Source: Verrucomicrobiota bacterium
Lineage (GTDB): Bacteria > Verrucomicrobiota > Verrucomicrobiia > Chthoniobacterales > JAFAMB01
Assembly (NCBI GenBank): GCA_019236035.1
Contig: JAFAJU010000009.1
Location: 1-5,832 of the forward strand
Direction of reading: 5' to 3'
DNA: 5,832 bases
Positions within the stretch are counted from its first letter, which is position 1. The number at the start of each line of letters is the position of its first letter. The notes below the pieces were generated by a model. That model had not been told where the DNA came from. It saw nothing but the letters and a program-made list of their open reading frames with translations, and ran no database searches. Shown here in pieces: positions 1-5,832 of the stretch. The translations under genes and the position numbers were made by a program.

Positions 1-445
1 TATCCCGCACGGATTAAAGCGAACCCTGAAGAAGGAGGAGTTTCAGATTCGCCTAAACACGGCTTTCGAAGAAGTCATACGAAGCTGTGGCGAACGCGCC
101 GAGACTTGGATCAGTGAGGAGATTATTGAGAGCTACATCAATCTGCATAGACTCGGTTTTGCGCATTCGGTAGAAGCATGGCAGGAGAATGAGTTAGCGG
201 GGGGCCTTTATGGGGTCAGCGTTTATGGCGCGTTCTTCGGCGAATCGATGTTCCATAAAGTGGCGGACGCCTCAAAGGTCGCGCTGGTCGGGCTTGTGAA
301 TCGCTTGAATGAAAGAGGATTCCGTTTGCTTGATACACAATATGTGACCGGTCATCTAACGATGTTCGGGGCGGTCGAGATATCGCGTCCGAACTATCTG
401 CGCCTATTGAACCAAGCCCTGGCATTGGATTGTAAGTTTGTTTGA
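1..445 (+). CDS. aat: Leucyl/phenylalanyl-tRNA--protein transferase, 3' part (5' end outside window)
   Basis: This cytoplasmic enzyme transfers Leu or Phe (also Met) from aminoacyl-tRNA to proteins with N-terminal Arg or Lys, marking them for ClpS/ClpAP degradation. The reading frame starts at base 2 and gives 147 residues before TGA. Family motifs are clear: ETWIS (residues 34-38), GFAHSVEAW (52-60), AGGLYGV (66-72), FFGESMF (78-84), LLDTQ (109-113) and LGA-like FGAVEI. With an offset of 75 from E. coli Aat, the residues I recall as important in its active site all coincide: W36 (W111), Y45 (Y120), F78 (F153), E81 (E156), D111 (D186) and Q113 (Q188). About 75 N-terminal residues are therefore missing, cut by the window edge and not by mutation. 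The C-terminus is shorter than in E. coli, ending soon after the YLRLLNQ segment. The next gene starts 63 bp downstream. Identification is firm. Confidence 0.95.
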   Translation, partial: IPHGLKRTLKKEEFQIRLNTAFEEVIRSCGERAETWISEEIIESYINLHRLGFAHSVEAWQENELAGGLYGVSVYGAFFGESMFHKVADASKVALVGLVNRLNERGFRLLDTQYVTGHLTMFGAVEISRPNYLRLLNQALALDCKFV

Positions 446-458
446 ACGCCTTTTTAGA

Positions 459-486
459 GTTTCTGGTTTCACGTTTCTCATTTCTA
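459..486 (-). repeat. Heptameric GAAACCA-type repeat, left tract (four units, inverted)
   Basis: On the + strand there are four 7-bp units in exact register: GTTTCTG (459), GTTTCAC (466), GTTTCTC (473) and ATTTCTA (480). Read on the other strand they are GAAAC units like those of the right tract at 529-563. Bases 459-470 (GTTTCTGGTTTC) are a perfect 12-bp inverted match to 550-561, and 473-479 matches 527-533. The tract fills most of the gap between aat and the ABC ATPase gene. Its function is unknown; it may be intergenic repeat sequence of the kind scattered through some environmental bacterial genomes. Confidence 0.8.
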
Positions 487-508
487 GGAAGAAGTATCCT
501 CCCAACGT

Positions 509-1345
509 ATGCACGGAGCTTCCTGCGAGAAACCGGAAACCAAAAACCAGAAACCAGAAACGATCATCTCAATCCAAGATCTCAGGGTTGTCCGAGGTGG
601 AACGGAAATCTTAAGAGGTATTCAATGGGAGGTCGATTCGCGTGAGAACTGGGTCATTCTCGGAGCTAACGGCTCCGGGAAGACTACGCTGTTGAGTTGC
701 GTGACCGGTTACGTAACGCCTTCGGCGGGAACAATTCATGTTCTCGGAAAGCAGTACGGAAAGGCGGATTGGCGTGAGTTGCGAAAGGAAGTGGGTTTGG
801 TGAGCTCCAGTATTCGTCACTTGATCGAAGACCATCAGACGGCGCTTGAAGTGGTGGCGAGCGGGCGCGATGCGGAAATCAACATGTGGCACTCCCCGCA
901 AGGCCGATTGCTCGAGGAAGCGCGCAAGAGCCTGCGCCAGGTCGAATGCGCCAATCTCGGCGAGAGGCCTTGGGTATTCCTCTCACAGGGAGAACGACAA
1001 CGCGTGTTAATCGGTCGATCATTGATGGCCAGATATAGGATATTGATCCTTGATGAACCGTGTGCGGGTTTGGACCCGGTGGCGCGCGAGCGGTTTTTGC
1101 AGTTTGTGAGCCGCCTTGCTGCGGCGGAAAGAACACCGAACCTGGTGTTCGTGACGCATCATGTAGAGGAGATATTGCCCTGTTTCGACAGGGCGTTAGT
1201 CCTCCGGGGCGGCAGGATTATCTCGCAAGGAGCGATCCGAAAAGTGATTACATCGCCCACGATGAGTCAGGCGTTTGGAGCCGAGATCACGGTACGCACG
1301 AGAGCCGGAAGGTTTGACCTGCTGTTCAGCAAGGCGAAGCGCTAG
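509..1345 (+). CDS. ABC transporter ATP-binding protein, YlmA/ModF-like (COG1119 type)
   Basis: This is a 278-residue single nucleotide-binding domain of the ABC family, probably acting with an unidentified partner. Visible motifs are Walker A GANGSGKT (52-59), signature LSQGERQRV (158-166), Walker B RILILDE (177-183) with D-loop AGLD, and H-loop His217 in VFVTHH. The Q-loop area reads VGLVSSS (95-101), and the signature has SQGE in place of SGGQ. Both traits, with the LDEPCAGLD and THHVEEILP strings, match YlmA-like proteins as I recall them. This group is called molybdate-transport-like by homology to ModF, but its substrate or role is not established. ATG 509 is the only ATG, GTG or TTG in frame between the stop TAG at 485 and the conserved core. 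The first 18 residues are therefore non-family sequence, 12 of them from the heptamer repeat. The only purine-rich stretch, AGGAAGAAG (486-494), lies rather far upstream. No permease gene is adjacent. Confidence 0.88.
   Translation: MHGASCEKPETKNQKPETIISIQDLRVVRGGTEILRGIQWEVDSRENWVILGANGSGKTTLLSCVTGYVTPSAGTIHVLGKQYGKADWRELRKEVGLVSSSIRHLIEDHQTALEVVASGRDAEINMWHSPQGRLLEEARKSLRQVECANLGERPWVFLSQGERQRVLIGRSLMARYRILILDEPCAGLDPVARERFLQFVSRLAAAERTPNLVFVTHHVEEILPCFDRALVLRGGRIISQGAIRKVITSPTMSQAFGAEITVRTRAGRFDLLFSKAKR
529..563 (+). repeat. Heptameric GAAACCA repeat, right tract (five units, inside CDS)
   Basis: There are five 7-bp units in exact register: GAAACCG (529), GAAACCA (536), AAAACCA (543), GAAACCA (550) and GAAACGA (557). 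Because 7 is not a multiple of 3, the peptide repeats every seven residues, giving KPETKNQ followed by KPET. The tract lies within the ABC ATPase reading frame at about residues 7-18, just before the first conserved strand. It is inverted relative to the tract at 459-486. The two together could form a long hairpin whose loop carries the ATPase start codon. Confidence 0.85.
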
Positions 1346-1393
1346 GGCAGAGGCCGAAGCGACTCGACTGAGCTCGCCGAAGTCCTCGCCCTA
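1343..1393 (+). terminator. Long hairpin at the ABC ATPase stop codon, possible terminator
   Basis: The outer stem pairs TAGGGC (1343-1348) with GCCCTA (1388-1393) and GAGG (1350-1353) with CCTC (1384-1387), leaving A1349 bulged. The inner stem pairs GCGACTC (1359-1365) with GAGCTCGC (1370-1377) with one bulged base and a 4-nt loop. An internal loop separates the two stems and contains CCGAAG on both sides. The stop codon TAG forms the base of the stem. The hairpin is followed by a pyrimidine stretch with short T runs and not by a clean U-tract, so intrinsic termination is plausible but not certain. Confidence 0.45.
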
Positions 1394-1407
1394 CCCTACC
1401 CCTTTGC

Positions 1408-1459
1408 CTTTATAACGGTTTCGTCGGTCCGGTTGGCACGAAAGCGGCTTTTTATAAAG
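1408..1459 (+). repeat. Two-part inverted repeat around the sigma-54-type promoter
   Basis: The outer arms CTTTATAA (1408-1415) and TTATAAAG (1452-1459) are perfect 8-bp complements. The inner arms TTTCGT (1419-1424) and ACGAAA (1438-1443) are perfect 6-bp complements around a 13-nt loop. The segments between the arms (3 nt left, 8 nt right) do not pair. The inner right arm overlaps the -24 element and the outer right arm covers the expected transcription start. It could therefore be an operator or a DNA-level structure, or a chance arrangement. Confidence 0.4.
1433..1449 (+). promoter_or_regulatory. Candidate sigma-54 (RpoN) -24/-12 promoter for the efflux operon
   Basis: TTGGCACG (1433-1440), then four bases, then CGGCT (1445-1449) fits the consensus YTGGCACG-N4-TTGCW. 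The -24 element is complete. The invariant GG (1435-1436) and GC (1447-1448) are separated by exactly 10 bp, and a T-rich run follows. The -12 element differs at its first two positions. The predicted start is near 1459-1460, about 208 nt upstream of the adaptor ATG. An NtrC-type activator and an upstream enhancer would be needed; I could not identify a specific enhancer site. Confidence 0.55.
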
Positions 1460-1667
1460 AGAGCGTTGTCGGTTTGTGGGCACTAAGCCAAGCTCGTCAT
1501 TGAAGTTGGAAAGGGGGTATGAAGGTCTTTCCCCGATTCGGCTGGCTCCCGGATGTCATTTTGACAACCTGAGCGTCCGTCGGATTGTTGCGTACAAGCT
1601 TGGTGCGCCGGACAAAACGCAAGGCCGATGACGCAAAAAGCACGACGAAGCAGCCTCGGTACACCAC

Positions 1668-2897
1668 ATGCAGCCTATCACGATGTTAAAGTTTCGCCCC
1701 CTGATCTTCCTTCTGCCATTCGCAATTGCCGGTTGCGGCCAGAGGCCGTCAACGAATGCGCCCCAGGCGGCAAGGAATGTCCTGGTGACGCAGGTCAGGA
1801 AAACGGATGTACCCATCCAGATGCACGAGTTCGGGCGTACTTCGTCTCCTGAAAACGTCAATATACAACCGCAAGTCAGCGGACGGATCGTGGAGGTGCA
1901 CTTCGTTGAAGGTCAAGAAGTGAAAAAGGGCGACCTCCTGTTTGTGATCGATCCGCGGCCTTTTCAGGCGAGCCTCGAGCAGGCGCAAGGCCAACTCAAG
2001 TCCGATCAGGCGCAGTTGGAGTTGGATCGAAGAAATTTACAGCGGGACGAACAGACCGGCGCGGGACGCTTTGTTTCTGCCCAGCAAATTGATGGGGACC
2101 GTGCTCAGGTTCAGATTTTTGAAGGGGCCATCGTCAAAGATCAGGCGGCGATCGATCAGGCAAAATTGAATCTGGAGTATTGCTATGTGCGCTCTCCTCT
2201 CGACGGGCGAACGGGGCGGAGGTTGGTCGATCCTGGTAATTACGTGAGTACCGGAGGATTGCCTTTGGTCAACATTCAGCGACAGGATCCAGTTTACGTC
2301 GATTTCACCATTTCCGAGAACGACCTTGCGCGCCTTCGCCAAAGCATGGGGAAAGAGAACCTGCTGACGGTCGATGTGATCGAACCATCCAGACCCAGTA
2401 TTATCAAGACGGGCACGCTCAGCATGTTAGACAATAGTGTCTCGACACAGTCAGGTACGGCTCTGCTGAGGGCAACGATTCCGAACCAGGACCGTTACTT
2501 ATGGCCGGGCCAATACGTAAATGTAACGTTGACGCTGCAAGTCTTGAAAGACGCGTTGGTTGTCCCGAGCCAGACGGTGCAAATCGGTGGAAAGGGTAGT
2601 TACTTGTTCGCGGTGAAGCCAGACGAGACGGTTGAACAACGTTTGGTCACTCAGGGTGTAAGATACCAGGACCTCGTCGTTGTTTCGGAGGGAGTCAACC
2701 CGGGCGAAACCGTGGTGGTCGAAGGGCAGCTCGCACTCGCGAACGGGATGAAGGTGAATCCAAAAGAATATCCATCAGCCACTCCATTACCACAGCGAGG
2801 TGCGTTGACCGAGAGGGATCTACCTAAGGATCAAAAGGATTCAACTTCAAGTGGTAAACAAGAAGGTTCGACGGTCAAGCCGATGCCAGCGTTATGA
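1668..2897 (+). CDS. RND efflux periplasmic adaptor (MdtA/AcrA-type membrane fusion lipoprotein)
   Basis: This 409-residue adaptor bridges the inner-membrane RND pump encoded next to an outer-membrane channel. The N-terminus is a lipoprotein signal: basic KFR (8-10), hydrophobic PLIFLLPFAIAG, and lipobox IAGC with the lipidated Cys at residue 23. The family domain order is intact. The first half of the barrel-sandwich lies at about 66-97 (VSGRIVEVHFVEGQEVKKGD), the alpha-helical hairpin at about 98-170, and the second half at about 172-203 (YVRSPLDGRTGRRLVDPGNYV). The beta-barrel is at about 207-293 and the membrane-proximal domain at about 295-365. Residues from about 366 to the end are polar, rich in Lys, Pro, Ser and Thr, and probably disordered. 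Start choice is uncertain: ATG 1668 (M1) or ATG 1683 (M6), neither with a good Shine-Dalgarno; the signal peptide works with either. The stop overlaps the pump start (ATGA, 2894-2897), indicating an operon with translational coupling. The substrate cannot be read from the sequence. Confidence 0.93.
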   Translation: MQPITMLKFRPLIFLLPFAIAGCGQRPSTNAPQAARNVLVTQVRKTDVPIQMHEFGRTSSPENVNIQPQVSGRIVEVHFVEGQEVKKGDLLFVIDPRPFQASLEQAQGQLKSDQAQLELDRRNLQRDEQTGAGRFVSAQQIDGDRAQVQIFEGAIVKDQAAIDQAKLNLEYCYVRSPLDGRTGRRLVDPGNYVSTGGLPLVNIQRQDPVYVDFTISENDLARLRQSMGKENLLTVDVIEPSRPSIIKTGTLSMLDNSVSTQSGTALLRATIPNQDRYLWPGQYVNVTLTLQVLKDALVVPSQTVQIGGKGSYLFAVKPDETVEQRLVTQGVRYQDLVVVSEGVNPGETVVVEGQLALANGMKVNPKEYPSATPLPQRGALTERDLPKDQKDSTSSGKQEGSTVKPMPAL

Positions 2898-5832
2898 ACT
2901 TTTCTGAGCTCTTTATTCGGCGCCCGATCATGACTCTGCTGTTGACGATCACCGTCACGGCGTTCGGGATTCAGGTCTTCCAGCAATTGCCGGTGAATGA
3001 CTTGCCCGCGGTCGACTACCCGGTGATCCAAGTCAACGTGACCTATCCGGGGGCCAGTCCGGAGACGATGGCCAACACGTGTGCAACGCCGCTTGAGAAG
3101 CAATTTCTGCAGATTCCCGGCTTAGACTTGGTGACATCCACCAGTCAAACCGGGCAGTCGACTCTGGTTCTGCAATTTTCTTTGGATAAAAGTCTGGGCG
3201 ACGCCGCCACAGACGTTCAAGCCGCGATCTCCCGGGCCCAGGGTTTCCTGCCGACCGACCTGCCTCAGCCGCCCTCCTTTCAGAAGACGAATCCAAACGA
3301 TCAGCCGATCTTTTACATCGCGTTGGTGAGCGACACGATGACGGAAGGAGATCTGTACGATTACGGGAATACCCAGTTGGGTCAACAGATCGCGATTATT
3401 AATGGTGTGAGTCAGGTCCAGGTCTACGGCGCCAGGTCCGCCATTCGGATCAAGGTCCAGGTGAACAAACTCTCCTCCCTTGGCCTGACTATGACAGACG
3501 TGACCAACGCGGTTGCCCAGAGCACGGCTTACCTGGGCGCCGGACAGCTGGACGGAAAAACTCGCACCTATCTCCTTTTCCCAAACGGCCAGCTGTCGAG
3601 TCCACAGGAATACGACAATGTCATCATCGCGCGGCCGAATGGACAGCCGGTTTATTTGAAGGATGTCGCGACAGTAGTAAAAACGGTGGAGGACGAGCGG
3701 ATCAGCCGAAATTTCTGGGCGCGTGATTATGGTGAGGCGCCAGCGGAAGTGGTGTTGGCGGTCAGCCGCCAGGCCGGGGCGAATGCCGTGGTGGTCGCTC
3801 AGAAAGTCAAAGACCTGCTCCCGGCGTTTCGACAGCAGCTTCCGGGGTCGGTTCAGCTCATCCCACTATACGACCGCTCCAAGACCATTGTCGCCAATGC
3901 CGATGACGTCGAACATACGTTGCTGATTGCTTTTACATTAGTCGTTATTGTCATCTTTGTCTTTCTTGGCCGCGCGACTGACACCTTGATTCCCGTAGTG
4001 GCTCTGCCTCTTTCCATGCTGATCACCTTCCTGGTGATGGGAGCGTTGAATTTCAGCTTAAACAATTTAACTCTAATGGCTTTGACTCTGGCGATTGGCT
4101 TCCTCGTCGATGACGCCATTGTCTTCCTCGAGAACACCGTCCGTCTGATGGAAACGGGCCAGAAGCCAATGGAGGCGGCGGTTAACAGCGCCCGGCAAAT
4201 CACTTTCACGATCATAGCCATGACGGTCTCGTTGGCGGTGGTGTTCCTGCCGCTGGTGATGGTGACCGGAATCATCGGGCGCATCTTCCGCGAGTTTTCT
4301 GTGACTATCATCGTAGCGATCTTCGCCTCCGGAATCGTTTCGATCACGCTCACTCCGATGATGTGCTCGCGGGTTCTGGGCGCGCGAGGCCACGGAGACA
4401 GGACGTGGGTGGAGCGGACAGTCGGGGAACTGTTTAAGAAGATCACGGCGGTCTACGGTCGCAGTCTTTATTTTTTTCTGCATCATCGCTGGATTTCCGC
4501 TCTCACCTGGATTGGGTGTTTCGCTCTTACCATCTGGGTCTTCGGACTTCTTCCGAAGACTTTCATCCCGGCAGGCGACAGCGGTTTCATTCGCGGAGTC
4601 ATCTTGTGTCAGGAGGGCATCTCCCCGGACCGGATTAAGGCGCTGCAAAAGGAGGTCGACGGGATCCTGCGAAAAAATCCTGCGGTGAATGAATCGTTCA
4701 CTCTTGCTGGCTTCTCACAGGGATTTCCTTCCAACCAGATGCTCGCGCTCGCTTTCCTGAAAGATGTAAGCCAGCGGCCGCCGATTACGCAGGTCATTGC
4801 TCAACTCGCCCAACAGCTTTCGCAGATACCCGGCATCATTCCTTTGCTCCGGCCTGATCCGGTTTTGCAGATCAGCACGGGTGCGACAAAGAACAACCAG
4901 GGACAATACGCTTTCTCGATCTCCGGCGTCGATGCCAACCAGGTTTATCAGGCTGCTCAACAGATGATCGCGAAGTGCCGGCAGTTTCCCGGATTTGCAA
5001 CCGTTTCTTCGGACTACTTTGCGAACACCCCGATGCTTGGCGTGAATCTGAACCAGCTGCAACTGCAGTCGTACGGATTGAGTAATGCGAATGTCGAGCA
5101 GCTTTTGAAGAACGCTTATTCCCAGAACTATACCTACCTAATCAAGACGCCGATCGATCAGTACAAAGTGATCGTTGAAGCCGAGGACAAGCAACGAAGC
5201 GAACCCGCTGACATCAACCGGCTCTATTTCAAACCTGCTGGCGGGCAAAACATTATTCCAAATCAGACGGTTACGGATCCACGAGCTTTGGTCGGGAGAT
5301 TGTCTGTGAATCATATAAACCAGTTCCCGGCGGTAACCTTGTACTTCAATTTGAAACCGGGAGCAGCGACTGGGGATGCGACCCAATTCATCCAGCGAGC
5401 CGCAGCCGAAGTGCTGCCACCCACGATTCGCGGTCAGCTCCAGGGTGAAGCGCAGACGTTCAGCCAGACGTTCTCACAACTAGGTGTGTTGCTTTTTGTC
5501 GCGGTGTTCATCATGTACGTGATCCTTGGAATCTTGTATGAGAGCTGGTTCCACCCGATCACGGTTCTCTCATCGTTGCCGGTCGCCGCGGTCGGAGGGT
5601 TACTGACTTTGCTGCTCTTCCATTCTGAACTCTCCCTCTATTCTTACATCGGCATGTTTATGCTGATCGGGATTGTGAAGAAGAACGGCATTATGATGGT
5701 CGACTTCGCGGTCGAGCAGCGAAGAGCCGGAAAGACCCCGGTCGAAGCCGTGCACGAGGCAAGCATTGAACGATTCCGGCCGATTATTATGACAACTTTG
5801 GCGGCTCTTATGGGGGCTATTCCGATCGCGGT
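2894..5832 (+). CDS. RND multidrug efflux pump, inner-membrane subunit (AcrB/MdtB-type), 3' end outside window
   Basis: This is a proton-driven efflux permease of the HAE-1/AcrB superfamily, closest in appearance to MdtB/MdtC. The frame is open for 979 residues from ATG 2894 to the window end; about 60 C-terminal residues (rest of TM11 and TM12) are missing. TM1 is at about 12-30, preceded by the family hallmark FIRRP. The first large periplasmic loop (about 31-342) has PVNDLPAVDYP and YPGASPETM. TM2 starts at about 343, and TM4 carries FLVDDAIVFLEN with D406 and D407, equivalent to AcrB D407/D408. TM7 is at about 533-552 and the second periplasmic loop at about 553-862. TM8 is at about 863-885, and TM10 has GIVKKNGIMMVDFA with K930 matching AcrB K940. 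The proton-relay Asp-Asp-Lys set is thus intact. The start overlaps the adaptor stop by 4 bp without an obvious strong ribosome site, so coupled translation is likely. A second pump gene, as in mdtBC, or an outer-membrane channel gene could follow outside the window. Confidence 0.95.
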   Translation, partial: MNFSELFIRRPIMTLLLTITVTAFGIQVFQQLPVNDLPAVDYPVIQVNVTYPGASPETMANTCATPLEKQFLQIPGLDLVTSTSQTGQSTLVLQFSLDKSLGDAATDVQAAISRAQGFLPTDLPQPPSFQKTNPNDQPIFYIALVSDTMTEGDLYDYGNTQLGQQIAIINGVSQVQVYGARSAIRIKVQVNKLSSLGLTMTDVTNAVAQSTAYLGAGQLDGKTRTYLLFPNGQLSSPQEYDNVIIARPNGQPVYLKDVATVVKTVEDERISRNFWARDYGEAPAEVVLAVSRQAGANAVVVAQKVKDLLPAFRQQLPGSVQLIPLYDRSKTIVANADDVEHTLLIAFTLVVIVIFVFLGRATDTLIPVVALPLSMLITFLVMGALNFSLNNLTLMALTLAIGFLVDDAIVFLENTVRLMETGQKPMEAAVNSARQITFTIIAMTVSLAVVFLPLVMVTGIIGRIFREFSVTIIVAIFASGIVSITLTPMMCSRVLGARGHGDRTWVERTVGELFKKITAVYGRSLYFFLHHRWISALTWIGCFALTIWVFGLLPKTFIPAGDSGFIRGVILCQEGISPDRIKALQKEVDGILRKNPAVNESFTLAGFSQGFPSNQMLALAFLKDVSQRPPITQVIAQLAQQLSQIPGIIPLLRPDPVLQISTGATKNNQGQYAFSISGVDANQVYQAAQQMIAKCRQFPGFATVSSDYFANTPMLGVNLNQLQLQSYGLSNANVEQLLKNAYSQNYTYLIKTPIDQYKVIVEAEDKQRSEPADINRLYFKPAGGQNIIPNQTVTDPRALVGRLSVNHINQFPAVTLYFNLKPGAATGDATQFIQRAAAEVLPPTIRGQLQGEAQTFSQTFSQLGVLLFVAVFIMYVILGILYESWFHPITVLSSLPVAAVGGLLTLLLFHSELSLYSYIGMFMLIGIVKKNGIMMVDFAVEQRRAGKTPVEAVHEASIERFRPIIMTTLAALMGAIPIA

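Larger units (their letters stand above)
1346..1667 (+). other. Intergenic region between the ABC ATPase and the efflux operon
   Basis: This 322-bp stretch has no convincing gene. From left to right it holds the rest of the ATPase-end hairpin (to 1393), an inverted repeat (1408-1459) enclosing a sigma-54-type promoter (1433-1449), and a leader of about 200 nt before the adaptor start. Within the leader, a 17-codon ORF (1519-1572) follows a purine-rich GGAAAGGGGG. A small stem GGAAAG/CTTTCC (1508-1513 with 1527-1532) places its ATG in the loop. A perfect TTGACA occurs at 1561-1566, but no good -10 box lies at the right distance. An 8-bp palindrome CAAGCTTG sits at 1595-1602. No tRNA, known riboswitch or repeat family was recognised. 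Confidence 0.6.

Noticed and set aside
459..563. Heptamer tracts as a CRISPR array or an intrinsic terminator for aat
   Set aside because: Units are 7 bp with no spacers, so it is not CRISPR. As a terminator, the loop would be about 79 nt, the right arm is coding, and no U-tract follows.
442..645. 67-codon + strand ORF starting with TTG over the aat stop
   Set aside because: It overlaps the ATPase gene in another frame and owes its apparent pattern (FLVSRFSF..., NQKPETRN) to the heptamer tracts. It has no family features and a weak start.
1561..1566. Perfect TTGACA as a sigma-70 -35 box
   Set aside because: At 16-18 bp spacing the -10 candidates (such as ATTGTT) match the consensus poorly. 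The better-looking TACAAG at 1593 is 26 bp away. It is kept only as a weak alternative.
1628..1852. 74-codon + strand ORF overlapping the adaptor start
   Set aside because: It runs out of frame through the adaptor signal peptide and N-terminal region. It has no family resemblance, while the adaptor frame shows clear domains.
3853..4446. 197-codon minus-strand ORF opposite the pump gene
   Set aside because: It is antisense to conserved transmembrane segments and the Asp-Asp motif of the pump. Its composition is that of a shadow frame in a GC-rich gene, with no recognisable domain.
4073..4648. 191-codon minus-strand ORF opposite the pump gene
   Set aside because: It is antisense to TM4-TM7 of the pump, rich in Arg, Asp and His as expected for a shadow frame, and overlaps another antisense ORF.

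Overview
The window is ordinary bacterial chromosome, gene-dense and all on the + strand. It has moderately high GC and a Gram-negative cell plan, shown by a lipoprotein-type RND adaptor and an RND inner-membrane pump. No gene here fixes the phylum. Heptameric GAAACCA tracts between genes, a candidate sigma-54 promoter and MdtABC-like efflux genes would fit a soil or environmental Acidobacteria- or Verrucomicrobia-like organism, but that placement is a guess.

Layout: (1) 1-445 is the 3' part of aat, the leucyl/phenylalanyl-tRNA--protein transferase of the N-degron pathway. (2) 459-563 holds two oppositely oriented tracts of a 7-bp repeat. The start codon of the next gene lies between them, and the right-hand tract is translated. 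(3) 509-1345 encodes a stand-alone ABC ATPase of the YlmA/ModF-like group (COG1119 type). Its stop codon is part of a long hairpin, a possible terminator. (4) 1346-1667 is a 322-bp intergenic region. It contains a good match to a sigma-54 (-24/-12) promoter inside an inverted repeat, then a leader of about 200 nt with a possible short leader ORF. (5) 1668-2897 encodes an RND periplasmic adaptor lipoprotein. (6) 2894-5832 encodes an RND inner-membrane efflux pump, coupled to the adaptor by an ATGA overlap and cut off by the window end at TM11.

The last two genes form an efflux operon: the proton-driven pump and its periplasmic adaptor would pair with an outer-membrane channel that is not visible here. 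aat and the ABC ATPase are housekeeping or accessory neighbours with no evident functional link to the efflux genes. I see no RNA genes, CRISPR arrays, insertion sequences or attachment sites, and no convincing novel system. The most unusual items are the repeat-derived N-terminus of the ABC ATPase and the predicted sigma-54 control of the efflux operon.
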